A DNA stretch of 64,000 nt, taken from Alcaligenaceae bacterium (GTDB lineage: Bacteria > Pseudomonadota > Gammaproteobacteria > Burkholderiales > Burkholderiaceae_B). Made by a program: the position numbers and the translations under genes. Every line of letters starts with the position of its first letter. Positions within the stretch are counted from its first letter, which is position 1. Under the pieces are notes generated by a model, which worked only from the letters and a program-made list of their open reading frames with translations, made no database searches and had not been told where the DNA came from. Location of the stretch: positions 682,001-746,000 of the forward strand of contig JACCEP010000001.1 of the NCBI GenBank assembly GCA_013416395.1, written 5' to 3'. This document shows positions 46,052-54,968 of the stretch, piece by piece.

Positions 46052-47281
46052 TTACTGCATGGCAAGTGCTTCATCTACCAGTTCAATCCAGTGACGCACC
46101 GGAGTACGGCCAGCGCCATCCAGGTGTGTCTGGCAGCCTATGTTGGCCGTTGCGATAATGTCAGGCCGACCGCTTTCAAGCGCATCCATTTTATTGTCCC
46201 GCAGCTGTTTTGACAGCTTGGGCTGGGTAATGGAATAAGTGCCGGCTGATCCGCAGCACAGATGGCCGTCGGGTACGGCTGTCAGGTCAAAACCCAGACG
46301 CCGCAAGGTGGCTTCCACGGCGCCGCTCAGCTGCTGGGCATGCTGCAAGGTACAGGGGCAGTGGAATGCGAGTTTTTTGCCTTTTTCGGGGTCACAGCGA
46401 AGGGACTCGAGCGGCTCGTCGCGCAGCACCTCGACCAGATCTTTGGCCAGTTCGCTGACACGCTTGGCCTTGTGCGCGTAGGCAGGGTCGCTTTGCAGCA
46501 AATGCCCGTACTCTTTGACGAAGGCACCACAGCCGCTGGCGGTTTGCACAATGGCTTCGGCGCCTGCTTCAATGGCGGGCCACCAGGCGTCGATATTGCG
46601 GCGCGCGCGCTGCAGGCCTTTTTCTTGAGCGTCCAGATGATAATCGGTCGCTCCGCAGCAGCCGGCTTCACGCACGGGCGTCACGCTGATGCCGAGGCGA
46701 TCCAGTACCCGGGCCGCTGTGGCATTGGTGTTGGGAGCCAGTGAGGGCTGAACACAGCCCTCCAGCATTAATACCTTGCGTACGTGCCGGACATCAGGCC
46801 GGGGCTGGGCGGCAGGGGTTTTTTGGGGTATTTTGTTGCGCAGAGCGGCGGGCAGCACAGGCCGCACGGCCTGGCCGATCTTGAGCAGCGTGCTGAACAC
46901 GGCGGGTTCAGGGATTACCGCGCGCAGGCTGTTGCGCAGCATGCGCTGCTTAAAGGGCCTGCCAAGTTGCTGTTCGACTTCGGCGCGGCCAATGTCCAGC
47001 AAGGCGTGGTAATTAACGCCAGAGGGGCAGGTGGTTTCGCAATTGCGGCAGGTCAGGCAACGATCCAGATGTAATTGCATGCCGGTGGTCGCTTTGCCGC
47101 CTTCCAGCAGATTCTTGATCTGGTAGATGCGGCCACGCGGGCCGTCCAGCTCATCGCCCAGCAGCTGGTAGGTGGGGCAGGTGGCATTGCAGAAGCCGCA
47201 ATGCACACAGGTGCGCAAAATGCTTTCGGCTTCTTCTGCGCGTGCCAGGGTCTTGGCGTGTTCACTGAGATTGGTTTGCAT
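46052..47281 (-). CDS. glcF: Glycolate oxidase iron-sulfur subunit
   Basis: Electron-transfer subunit of the membrane-associated glycolate oxidase, 409 residues. Two 4Fe-4S motifs, CVHCGFCNATCP and CLTCRNCETTCP, are followed by two cysteine-rich CCG domains (EAGCCGATDYH and HLCCGSAGTYS). It lies nine bases downstream of glcE in the glcD-glcE-glcF unit. Confidence 0.95.
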   Translation of the reverse strand: MQTNLSEHAKTLARAEEAESILRTCVHCGFCNATCPTYQLLGDELDGPRGRIYQIKNLLEGGKATTGMQLHLDRCLTCRNCETTCPSGVNYHALLDIGRAEVEQQLGRPFKQRMLRNSLRAVIPEPAVFSTLLKIGQAVRPVLPAALRNKIPQKTPAAQPRPDVRHVRKVLMLEGCVQPSLAPNTNATAARVLDRLGISVTPVREAGCCGATDYHLDAQEKGLQRARRNIDAWWPAIEAGAEAIVQTASGCGAFVKEYGHLLQSDPAYAHKAKRVSELAKDLVEVLRDEPLESLRCDPEKGKKLAFHCPCTLQHAQQLSGAVEATLRRLGFDLTAVPDGHLCCGSAGTYSITQPKLSKQLRDNKMDALESGRPDIIATANIGCQTHLDGAGRTPVRHWIELVDEALAMQ

Positions 47282-47290
47282 GATGTCTCT

Positions 47291-48361
47291 TTATAAGCTT
47301 GCGTACATGCGGCCGGGGTTGAAGATACCCTGTGGGTCAAGCGCGTGCTTCAGTTGTTGCTGATAGCGCAGCATGGGTGCTGAGAGCGGCTGAAAAGGCT
47401 CTACATTGCCAGAGGGCGTAAAACAGGTGGCGTGCCCGCCCAGACTCTGGGCCAGCGCGCGTATCTCTTCTGCCGGCGCATCACTCTTGAGCCAGCGCTG
47501 TGCGCCACCCCAGTCAAGCAGCGCCTTGCCGGGCAGGTTTTGCACCGGTGTATTAGTGGGCAGGGACAAACGCCACAAGGGCAGAGTGTCTTCGAAAAAA
47601 GGTAGCTGCTGTTCGCGCAGAAGATCCCAGAAGCCCGCGTCCAGCGTGTCGCCGCCTATTGTTTGAACGGCTGCCTTTACAGAGCCTTCGCCGCCTTCAA
47701 GGCGCAGGTGCAGCACGCCGTCAGCGTGACATGCACCCGTGACGGGTAGCGCAGCACGGCGCCACTGCGTCAGCGAGTTGAGTGCGCTGGAGGCATCGAC
47801 CGAGAGGGTCAGGCTTTGTGCAGCACGTGGGCGTGGCAGTACTTTGAGCGAAAGCTCGGTAAGCAGGCCCAGGCAGCCATGGCTGCCTGCCATAAGGCGC
47901 GATACATCGTAGCCGGCCACGTTTTTCATGACCTGCCCGCCAAATGCAAGATGCTTGCCATGGCCGGTAATAATGCGGCAACCCAGTACAAAGTCGCGTA
48001 CGGAGCCTGCCCACGGCCTGCGGGGGCCAGCCAGACCGCTGGCAACCATGCCACCCACAGTGGCCTTGCCGTCAAACACAGGCGGCTCACAGGCCAGTAC
48101 CTGCCCTTGCTCTGTGAGTATCTGATTGAGTGCAGAGACGGTTGTTCCGGCTCTGACCGTAATGACGAGTTCAGTGGGGTCATACGCGACGACACCGCAG
48201 TGGCTGCGCGTGTCAATTTCGTTGGCCTGCGGGTTGGCGGCGCGCCCCAGAAAGGCCTTGCTGTCGCCGCCGCGAATTTTTAGCGGAGTCTGGCTGGCAA
48301 GCGCCGCCTGAACCTCATCAAGCAGACGGGCGCTGTCGTCGAGGGGTAGTGTAGGGCTCAT
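47291..48361 (-). CDS. glcE: Glycolate oxidase FAD-binding subunit
   Basis: FAD-binding subunit of 356 residues. A PCMH-type FAD domain is visible: LKIRGGDSKAFLG, VRAGTTVSALNQIL, GKATVGGMVASGLAGPRRPW and HLAFGGQVMKNVAGYDVSRL. Shorter than GlcD, as usual. The start lies two bases from the glcD stop codon, indicating coupling. Confidence 0.93.
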   Translation of the reverse strand: MSPTLPLDDSARLLDEVQAALASQTPLKIRGGDSKAFLGRAANPQANEIDTRSHCGVVAYDPTELVITVRAGTTVSALNQILTEQGQVLACEPPVFDGKATVGGMVASGLAGPRRPWAGSVRDFVLGCRIITGHGKHLAFGGQVMKNVAGYDVSRLMAGSHGCLGLLTELSLKVLPRPRAAQSLTLSVDASSALNSLTQWRRAALPVTGACHADGVLHLRLEGGEGSVKAAVQTIGGDTLDAGFWDLLREQQLPFFEDTLPLWRLSLPTNTPVQNLPGKALLDWGGAQRWLKSDAPAEEIRALAQSLGGHATCFTPSGNVEPFQPLSAPMLRYQQQLKHALDPQGIFNPGRMYASL

Positions 48362-48363
48362 GA

Positions 48364-49863
48364 TTAAAAGCGCTCCAGTTCAGGAAATGGCAGCTTGCCG
48401 CCGCTGATGTGCATGGAGCCGAATTCGGCACAGCGGTTCAGCGTGGGTATATTCTTGCCGGGGTTTAACAGGCCTCGTGGATCGAAGGCGGCCTTGACGG
48501 CATGAAAGCAGGTAAGCTCATCGCTGTTAAATTGCGCACACATTTGGTTGATTTTTTCGCGACCGACGCCGTGTTCGCCGGTGATGGTTCCACCCACCTC
48601 GACACATAGCTCAAGTATGCGGGCACCCAGGTCTTCGGCCCGTTTCATCTCGCCGGGGGCATTGGCATCAAACAGGATAAGCGGGTGCATATTGCCGTCG
48701 CCCGCATGGAATACATTGGCGACCCGTAGCCCAAACTCTTCGGACAGCTTCGCGATGGTTCGCAATACATGGGGAAGCTGACGGCGCGGTATGGTGCCGT
48801 CCATGCAGTAGTAGTCGGGAGAAATACGACCCACAGCCGGAAACGCATTTTTGCGTCCGGCCCAGAAGCGCTGTCTTTCGGCTTCGTCTTTGGCCACACT
48901 GACATCGGTGGCGCCCGCGTCGCGCATGATGGCGTTTACTTGTTCGATCTCTTCGGCCACATCCGATGCGACGCCGTCGAGTTCGCAAAGCAGTATGGCC
49001 TCGGCGTCAATGGGGTAGCCGGCGCGGATAAAGTCTTCGGCGGCGCGGATCGTGAGGTTGTCCATCATCTCAAGCCCGGCGGGGATAATACCTGCGCCGA
49101 TAATTTGCGCTACTGCAGCACCCGCCTTTTCAACGTCATCAAAGCACGCCATGACGACTTTGGTGGTTTGGGGCGTGGTCAGCAGTTTGACAGTTACTTC
49201 GGTAACAATGCCCAGCATGCCTTCTGACCCGGTAAACAGCGCGACCAGGTCAAAGCCGGGGCTATCGAGCGCTTCAGAACCCAGTGTGAGATACTCGCCG
49301 TCTATGGTCAGCACCTCGACCTTCAGGATGTTGTGCAAGGTAAGCCCGTACTTGAGGCAATGTACGCCCCCCGCGTTTTCGGCCACATTACCGCCGATGG
49401 AACAGGCGATCTGCGAGGACGGGTCGGGCGCATAGTAAAGCCCATGCTGCGCCACGGCTTGTGATATGGCCAGGTTGCGCACGCCGGGCTGCACGCGGGC
49501 AATGCCTGCGTCGGGGTCGATGTGCACAATGCGATTGAATTTTGCCATGACCAGCAAAATGCCTTTTTCGAGTGGCAGTGCACCACCCGAAAGACCCGTA
49601 CCCGCCCCGCGCGCCACCACGGGCACGTTCATTTGGCTGGCAAGCTTGAGCAAGTCTTGCACCTGCTCGACCGTATCAGGCAAAGCCACCAGCATTGGCA
49701 TGGTGCGGTAGGCAGCCAGGCCATCGCACTCGAACGGCCGCAAGGCTTCTTCTTGATGCAATACCTGCATGGCTGGAATGCGTTGACGTATTGCGGCAAG
49801 CACTTCGTCTTTATTGACCTGAGGCAATATGCCATCGACGCGCTCGTCGTAAAGAATGCTCAT
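48364..49863 (-). CDS. glcD: Glycolate oxidase catalytic subunit
   Basis: FAD-linked oxidase of 499 residues converting glycolate to glyoxylate. The FAD-binding segment VARGAGTGLSGGALP and the C-terminal signature with NVFHAGDGNMHPLILFD and GTITGEHGVGREK are diagnostic. The ATG at 49863 (MSILYDER) removes a 43-residue upstream frame with no family match. It is first gene of glcDEF and divergent from glcC, with two copies of a GntR-type operator between them. Confidence 0.95.
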   Translation of the reverse strand: MSILYDERVDGILPQVNKDEVLAAIRQRIPAMQVLHQEEALRPFECDGLAAYRTMPMLVALPDTVEQVQDLLKLASQMNVPVVARGAGTGLSGGALPLEKGILLVMAKFNRIVHIDPDAGIARVQPGVRNLAISQAVAQHGLYYAPDPSSQIACSIGGNVAENAGGVHCLKYGLTLHNILKVEVLTIDGEYLTLGSEALDSPGFDLVALFTGSEGMLGIVTEVTVKLLTTPQTTKVVMACFDDVEKAGAAVAQIIGAGIIPAGLEMMDNLTIRAAEDFIRAGYPIDAEAILLCELDGVASDVAEEIEQVNAIMRDAGATDVSVAKDEAERQRFWAGRKNAFPAVGRISPDYYCMDGTIPRRQLPHVLRTIAKLSEEFGLRVANVFHAGDGNMHPLILFDANAPGEMKRAEDLGARILELCVEVGGTITGEHGVGREKINQMCAQFNSDELTCFHAVKAAFDPRGLLNPGKNIPTLNRCAEFGSMHISGGKLPFPELERF

Positions 49864-50066
49864 TGTTGTCCTCTGTATAGGGGGATCAGATTGCCCGCCA
49901 GCTAACCCCTGGCAGGGTAGGGCAAGACTGGCGCTGTTGGCGACAGGCCAGGAAAGCAAGTACCCGACGTGTAGGCGGGCGCGCCGTGGCATGAACGAAA
50001 AGCGGCATAACCCGATCTGAGGCCTGATGCTCGCCGATTATGAGGTAATTGTCCAGCATACTTTAT

Positions 50067-50081
50067 ACTGGTCTGACCAGT
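50067..50081. promoter_or_regulatory. GlcC-type operator O1
   Basis: ACTGGTCTGACCAGT, two 7-bp arms around a central T. The core TGGTCNGACCA fits FadR-subfamily (GntR) sites. It lies 204 bp before glcD and just upstream of a likely glcC promoter; on the minus strand a TATAAAG element directly abuts it. Confidence 0.75.
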
Positions 50082-50088
50082 TTTTAAG

Positions 50089-50117
50089 TTAGGAAGAAAA
50101 ACCTTCCACCTTATAAT
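50089..50117 (+). promoter_or_regulatory. Probable glcC promoter
   Basis: TATAAT at 50112-50117 matches the -10 consensus exactly, with TTAGGA at 50089-50094 as a weak -35 at 17-bp spacing. Transcription would start near 50124, between the two operators. Confidence 0.45.
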
Positions 50118-50175
50118 TTACAGCAATCAAGCATCAAGAGCAGAAAATTAGCGCTATGTGGATATGGCCATACAC

Positions 50176-50190
50176 ACTGGTCTGACCAGT
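50176..50190. promoter_or_regulatory. GlcC-type operator O2
   Basis: Second exact copy of ACTGGTCTGACCAGT, 109 bp from the first and 17 bp before the glcC ATG. Its position in the leader, next to the ribosome-binding site, suits autorepression. Confidence 0.75.
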
Positions 50191-50207
50191 AATCGCAAGG
50201 AGAGCAC

Positions 50208-50966
50208 ATGCAAATCCATCGTCAGGTGGCCGATGTAGTGGCCGAACGCATAGAGGGCCTGATTACAGATAGTGTTTTCAAACCTGGGCAGGCGCTGCCG
50301 TCGGAGCGGCGTCTTACTGAAAAACTTGGCGTGTCCAGGGCAGCATTGCGTGAAGGCTTGAAGTTGCTGCGCGCGCGGGGGCTGATCGAAACGTCGCAAG
50401 GTAAAGGGTCTTTTGTGGCCAACCTTATGTCACACACCATGCAGACGCCCATGATGCATTTATTGGGATCGCAGCCCCGTACCCTGTATGACTTGCTTGA
50501 GGTTCGCGAACTGCTGGAGAGCGAAGCCGCACGCCTGGCCGCCGAGCGTGGCACACCTGCCGATTTTGTGCTGATTGGCCGGCGCTACCAGGAGCTGCGC
50601 GCGGCGCATGACACGGAAACCAGCAGGGCCGAGCATGCCAGGCTTGATCATGCATTTCATCTGAGCATATGCGAGGCCTCGCACAACCCCATGCTGGTGC
50701 ATACCTTGAGCGCGCTCAATGATGTGATGCTCAGTTCGGTCATGACGTCAGTAGATCACCTTTATCATCGCAAGCCTCTCAAGCAGCAAATAGACAGGCA
50801 GCATGCAAGGCTGTTCAACGCTGTAACCGGCAAACTTCCCGAGCAGGCGCGCAAGGCGGCTCAACACCATGTACGCAGTATACGAAGCAATCTTCAGGAT
50901 ATTGAGCAGGCAGAACAGCGAGAGATTCGCGCCACCCTGCGGCTTGAGGCGGGAGAGGGCGGTTAA
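50208..50966 (+). CDS. glcC: GntR/FadR-family regulator, probably GlcC
   Basis: Regulator of 252 residues. The GntR winged helix (about 5-75: LPSERRLTEKLGVSRAALREGLKLLRARGLIE) is followed by an FCD effector domain with metal-ligand-like RAEHARLDHAFHLSICEAS and HARLFNAV. Divergence from glcDEF and two identical operators between them make control of glycolate oxidation very likely. CAAGGAGA precedes the ATG. Activator or repressor action is not visible from sequence. Confidence 0.88.
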   Translation: MQIHRQVADVVAERIEGLITDSVFKPGQALPSERRLTEKLGVSRAALREGLKLLRARGLIETSQGKGSFVANLMSHTMQTPMMHLLGSQPRTLYDLLEVRELLESEAARLAAERGTPADFVLIGRRYQELRAAHDTETSRAEHARLDHAFHLSICEASHNPMLVHTLSALNDVMLSSVMTSVDHLYHRKPLKQQIDRQHARLFNAVTGKLPEQARKAAQHHVRSIRSNLQDIEQAEQREIRATLRLEAGEGG

Positions 50967-51442
50967 TATTCGTAGCGTGGTGTACTGATTTGCTATGGTT
51001 AACCCTAGCTGCTGTTAACATTTGTTTTCAATTGAGATGATTGTGAATAGAATGTTAATTTTTTGGCAAGAAGTTGTGTCTTTGCTCTTTGAGAGACGAC
51101 AACTTAGCGCACGTCGGCCATGTTGTGCATGACAATACTTCATGATGAAGCCACAGCGGGCCGATAATGGGTTGCTGGCCGCAATGGCCATTGCTGCGAG
51201 CACGTCGGTTTAGACGGCCAGCTTTGCCTAAATTTGAAATGGGTCCCGTCATTAAGATACAAATGATCGAGGCAAGCAGCATGAGGTTGGCATCTCCACA
51301 ACGTCATTCTGTTGCAACTATGGTATTAACCCCAGGTCACATCCGGTTAATTCCCGGGTTACAGTTTTTCGGTAATAGAATCGATACGAATCATAAGTTA
51401 TGGTTCACGTCACATTGACCTCGGTTGTGCATGGAGATGCTC
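50967..51442. other. Intergenic region with no recognisable gene
   Basis: AT-richer stretch between glcC and the small secreted protein gene. Open frames are short and featureless. I see no terminator with a T-run and no repeats longer than about 7 bp. Confidence 0.5.
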
Positions 51443-51742
51443 ATGAAGAAGCCCAGTCAGGTCATTTGCGGTGCACTGGCCTTGATGGCCACTGCAGCTG
51501 CGACGGCGGCCCAAGCGGGCAATGTCGCCAGATTTGAAGTAGGTATCGTTGTCAAACATATGTGCGAGGTGAGCAGCGGGCGTTCAGTTACGCCGGCGCG
51601 CCATGCTACACCCGGTGTAAGTTGTACGCACAAACGTAGCTATCGCATTGTGCCGCCCAATTCGCCTTCTACACCCCAGCCCATGAGGGTGACAGTAGAC
51701 GATACTCGCGTAAAAACACCCGTGTGGACGATAGAGTTTTAG
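51443..51742 (+). CDS. Small secreted protein, possibly spore-coat-U/Csu pilin-like
   Basis: Exported protein of 99 residues: signal peptide to AQA (residue 25), then about 74 residues with two cysteines (C41, C61) that could form a disulfide. FEVGIVVKHMCEV and GVSCTHKRSYRIVPPN resemble the first and middle strands of spore-coat-U (Csu) pilin domains, but the domain is about half the usual length. GGAGA supports the ATG at 51443. Convergent with a pilus-type chaperone, which favours this reading; the family call is inference. Confidence 0.5.
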   Translation: MKKPSQVICGALALMATAAATAAQAGNVARFEVGIVVKHMCEVSSGRSVTPARHATPGVSCTHKRSYRIVPPNSPSTPQPMRVTVDDTRVKTPVWTIEF

Positions 51743-51833
51743 TACGCTATTTTGGTGAGTACTTGCTCATTGCATGAGTGAGCTGCCGCCTGTTTGATCA
51801 ACCTGCTGCGCGGCTGGCGTTGGCGCATGGTAT

Positions 51834-52610
51834 TTACCGGGCCTTTCTTGGTGCCGGCGCGGCCGGGCATTGCACGTAGGCTTTATTGATACTTTCTTTG
51901 GCATTGATGGTGGTTTTGACAATAGCCTGAGCGCCAAACACTGTGTTCACGGGGATGTCGAGATCCCACGTGCGATAACGTCCGGATAGCGCATACCCAA
52001 GTAGCCCCTTCTGAATTACATACTTGCGCCCTTTGCCATCTTCAAGCGCCACGTTGCTGATGCGGGCTCGTCGATTACCTTTGTTTTCAATGCGTAGCTG
52101 CCAATGTTTTGGCCCGCAAAGCAATGCCCAGTGTAGATTTGAGCGATCGCCAGGGGTGAGCCCATTGTCAAGGAAGATAGGCACTGAATAACGCATGCGA
52201 ACCATAACACCGTTAGGGGGCTGGGTATGCAGGTCAATGATTTCGTCGATTAGCACCCGGTAACTGGCTTCTTTATGGCGGTTATCCTGGCCCGTCCGGA
52301 CCAGCCGCACAAGCTGAGACTGGCCGGCGGCGATTTGTGTCATGGGGGGGCTGACGATTATGTGTTCTGCAGGCGATAAAACGTCTTCACCGTTTATCTG
52401 ATCCCAATTGAACACGCGTAGTTGTCCATGGATAGGGGTTTGGCCGGGATTGGACAAGGTGAAAATGGTCCCGCTTTGCCCCTGGGCCATCTCTACAGTG
52501 ACCGGTGAAATCTGCAGCGTGACGGCACTTGCCGGCACAGTGCCTATGCCAAGCAAAAAAGCCAGAGCCCTGCCAGCAGGGCGAACATGTGTACCGGTCG
52601 ACTTGAGCAT
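51834..52610 (-). CDS. Periplasmic pilus chaperone (PapD/Csu type), orphan
   Basis: Chaperone of 258 residues with a signal peptide (ALAFLLGIGTVPASA). LQISPVTVEMAQGQSGTIFTLSN and GQSQLVRLVR match the N-terminal immunoglobulin-like domain of pilus chaperones, and RYSVPIFLD the conserved subunit-binding strand. It is closest in style to Csu/archaic chaperones. No usher or adhesin gene is in the window. An ATG at 52703 would give a longer, signal-less N terminus, so 52610 is preferred. Confidence 0.8.
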   Translation of the reverse strand: MLKSTGTHVRPAGRALAFLLGIGTVPASAVTLQISPVTVEMAQGQSGTIFTLSNPGQTPIHGQLRVFNWDQINGEDVLSPAEHIIVSPPMTQIAAGQSQLVRLVRTGQDNRHKEASYRVLIDEIIDLHTQPPNGVMVRMRYSVPIFLDNGLTPGDRSNLHWALLCGPKHWQLRIENKGNRRARISNVALEDGKGRKYVIQKGLLGYALSGRYRTWDLDIPVNTVFGAQAIVKTTINAKESINKAYVQCPAAPAPRKAR

Positions 52611-52841
52611 TGAAGATGAAAGGTGGAAGGTTGTTACCGGCGACGCGCAGTTGCCGACAGTAAGGGCTATTTGTGGCGCAGAGGGGCAATCGGTGCAGGC
52701 CAATTTAATGACGGACTACAACGTTTTTGGTGCAACTGAGCGTGTGGTGAATTCTAGCGTTTGATCGGCCGTCAAATTATAAATATGCTTGGCCTTGTTG
52801 CGGCTGGCTTCTTCGCTTTCGTTACTAAAAAGTCCAAAATT

Positions 52842-52859
52842 ACATACGCTGGCGTATGT
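52842..52859. promoter_or_regulatory. 18-bp palindromic operator candidate upstream of the CoA-transferase gene
   Basis: ACATACGC-TG-GCGTATGT is a perfect inverted repeat with 8-bp arms. It sits between the divergent chaperone and CoA-transferase genes, 35 bp before a TTGACG (52895-52900) that could be a -35 element for the latter. Confidence 0.55.
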
Positions 52860-53034
52860 CGTGGATCGTTACGCAAGATGCCATCATGCCTTGTTTGACG
52901 GGTTCATGTAATCTTCATACAGGGCTCCGTATACTGGTGGTATGGTTGCCCGGAGCAGTCGTCAGCTTTCAGAACAAATGGGTTATCGCGGTGGCAGTCT
53001 TGGCCTGGCCGCGCAACCGAATCCAGGGGGATAC

Positions 53035-54198
53035 ATGAATCAGGAATCCACGCTGAAAGGCGTACGCGTTATTGAAATTTGTAATGTGGCTGCAGGCCCC
53101 TTCTGTGGCATGTTGCTTGCCGACATGGGTGCCGATGTTATCAAAATAGAACAGCCAGGCACGGGGGATACCTTGCGCAGCTGGTCGCCCATTACCAATG
53201 GGTATAGCGAAAATTTTGCATCGCTCAACCGTAACAAGCGGTCGGTAACGCTTAATCTTAAAATTGAGGAAGAGCGCCAGCAAGCCATCGCGTTGGTCGC
53301 ACAGGCTGATGTGCTGATCGAGAACAATCGCCCTGGTGTCATGGACCGGCTCGGCATGGGCTATGAGGCCATGAAGGAAAAAAACCCAAAGCTGGTGTAT
53401 TGCTCAATTTCCGCCTATGGACAAAGCGGGCCACGCAGCCAGGAAGGTGGTTTTGACCTTACCCTGCAGGCCATGAGCGGGCTCATGAGTGTTACAGGGG
53501 AAACCGGTGGCGCTCCGGTAAAGTGCGGCGTACCAGTGTGCGATTTTACGGCAGGCCTGTATGGCGCATTCTCCGTTACTGCGGCGCTGCGCCAGGCCGA
53601 GGCCAGCGGTGAGGGCGCACATATTGATGTCTCCATGCTCGGTGCTACGTTGGGTATTGCTGCTCTGCAAACGTCTCAATACTTTGGCACAGGGCAAGAC
53701 CCCGTTAAGCTGGGCTCAGCTCATCCGCGCAATGCGCCTTATCAGGTGTTTCGCTGCAAGAGCGGCTACTTTGGCATGGCGGCGGGTAATGACGCGTTAT
53801 GGAAGGCCGTGTGTTCTGTTGTGGGGCGCGAAGACCTCATACAAGACGGGCGGTTTGATACCACGATAAACCGGGCGACGCATCAGGAAGCGCTGCGTGA
53901 CATGCTTGAAGATATTTTCATCACTGATGTTGCTGAAGTCTGGCTGGAGCGGTTTCGTCAAGCGGGTGTGCCCTGCGCTCCGGTCAACACGTATTCTGAC
54001 GTACTGGCCGATGTACAGGTCGAGCATATGCAATGGGTTCAGCCTTTGGAACTGCCGGGTGGTGGCCAGACTAAAACGTTTGTTTCGCCCATCAGGTTTA
54101 ACGAACGCACTGCTGGCGTTATGCGGCCCCCACCCAGTTTGGGCGAGCATAACGAAGAGATTCTCGGTGCGCTGACGCGTGCTGACGTGGTGGAGTGA
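53035..54198 (+). CDS. Class III CoA-transferase (CaiB/BaiF family)
   Basis: Enzyme of 387 residues that moves CoA between carboxylic acids through a mixed anhydride on an aspartate; here D170 in CGVPVCDFTAGLYG. Family segments include LKGVRVIEICNVAAGPFCG, LLADMGADVIKIEQPG, LNRNKRSVTLNLK and YCSISAYGQSGP. CAGGGGG precedes the ATG at 53035. It leads a unit with a crotonase-fold gene and a thiol dioxygenase gene. Succinyl-CoA:3-sulfinopropionate CoA-transferases of this family are known in Advenella and Variovorax, so a sulfinate substrate is possible. Confidence 0.88.
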   Translation: MNQESTLKGVRVIEICNVAAGPFCGMLLADMGADVIKIEQPGTGDTLRSWSPITNGYSENFASLNRNKRSVTLNLKIEEERQQAIALVAQADVLIENNRPGVMDRLGMGYEAMKEKNPKLVYCSISAYGQSGPRSQEGGFDLTLQAMSGLMSVTGETGGAPVKCGVPVCDFTAGLYGAFSVTAALRQAEASGEGAHIDVSMLGATLGIAALQTSQYFGTGQDPVKLGSAHPRNAPYQVFRCKSGYFGMAAGNDALWKAVCSVVGREDLIQDGRFDTTINRATHQEALRDMLEDIFITDVAEVWLERFRQAGVPCAPVNTYSDVLADVQVEHMQWVQPLELPGGGQTKTFVSPIRFNERTAGVMRPPPSLGEHNEEILGALTRADVVE

Positions 54199-54204
54199 CA
54201 AATA

Positions 54205-54924
54205 ATGGGTGAGTATCTCAAAACCGACAAGCAGGAGAGTTGCTGGACGTTTACGCTTTCGCGCCCCGAAAAGCGCAATGCACTGTCGGCGGCACTGGTC
54301 GAGGCATTGATCGAACAGGTCGATGAAGCGCATAAGGCTGAGGTTCCCCTGCTGGTATTTCGTGGAGAGGGTAAAAACCTGAGTGCCGGGTTTGACTTTA
54401 CCGACTATGAAACGCAGAGCGAAGGCGATCTGGTATTGCGCATGGTGCGTATCGAAACCCTGCTGCAGAAGGTGGCGGGCAGCAATGCGCTTACGGTGGG
54501 CCTGGCACACGGGCGAAACTTTGGTGCAGGGGTAGACTTGTTTGCTGCCTGCAAACTGCGCTATTGCACACCTGACGCAAGCTTTCGCATGCCAGGGCTT
54601 AAATTTGGCCTTGTGCTCGGTACCCGCCGCTTTCGCAATTGTGTGGGGCCGGGCAATGCCTTGTCCATACTGGGGTCGGCGCGCAGTTTTGGTGCCGATG
54701 AAGCCATGCGTTATGGTTTTGTTGAGCGCGCTGCGGTTGAAAGCGACTGGCCGGCTTTGATCGCGCAGGCGGCGCAGCAGGCCGTTGAGCTCGACGCTAC
54801 GACTCGCGCAAGCCTTTACCGGGCTCTTGATATCAATAACGATGATGCTGATATGGCTGCCCTGGTGCGTTCGGCATCACAACCTGGTTTCAAAGCTCGC
54901 ATACGTCAATATTTGGGCGGCTAA
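54205..54924 (+). CDS. Crotonase-fold (enoyl-CoA hydratase/isomerase-like) protein
   Basis: A 239-residue crotonase-superfamily protein. The CoA oxyanion-hole segments are visible as KNLSAGFDF and GRNFGAGVDLFAAC. The two glutamates that hydrate enoyl-CoA are missing: D111 stands in place of the first and G131 (in FRMPGLKFG) in place of the second. Hydratase activity is therefore doubtful; an isomerase, thioesterase or lyase role is possible. It starts six bases after the CoA-transferase stop, so it is probably co-transcribed. Confidence 0.82.
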   Translation: MGEYLKTDKQESCWTFTLSRPEKRNALSAALVEALIEQVDEAHKAEVPLLVFRGEGKNLSAGFDFTDYETQSEGDLVLRMVRIETLLQKVAGSNALTVGLAHGRNFGAGVDLFAACKLRYCTPDASFRMPGLKFGLVLGTRRFRNCVGPGNALSILGSARSFGADEAMRYGFVERAAVESDWPALIAQAAQQAVELDATTRASLYRALDINNDDADMAALVRSASQPGFKARIRQYLGG

Positions 54925-54968
54925 GTTTGCAGGCGACATGGCTGACGGTGCGACCGCTCATCATGAGA

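Noticed and set aside
51015-51282. Small minus-strand frames between glcC and the small secreted protein
   Set aside because: Short, no ribosome-binding site, composition unlike coding sequence.
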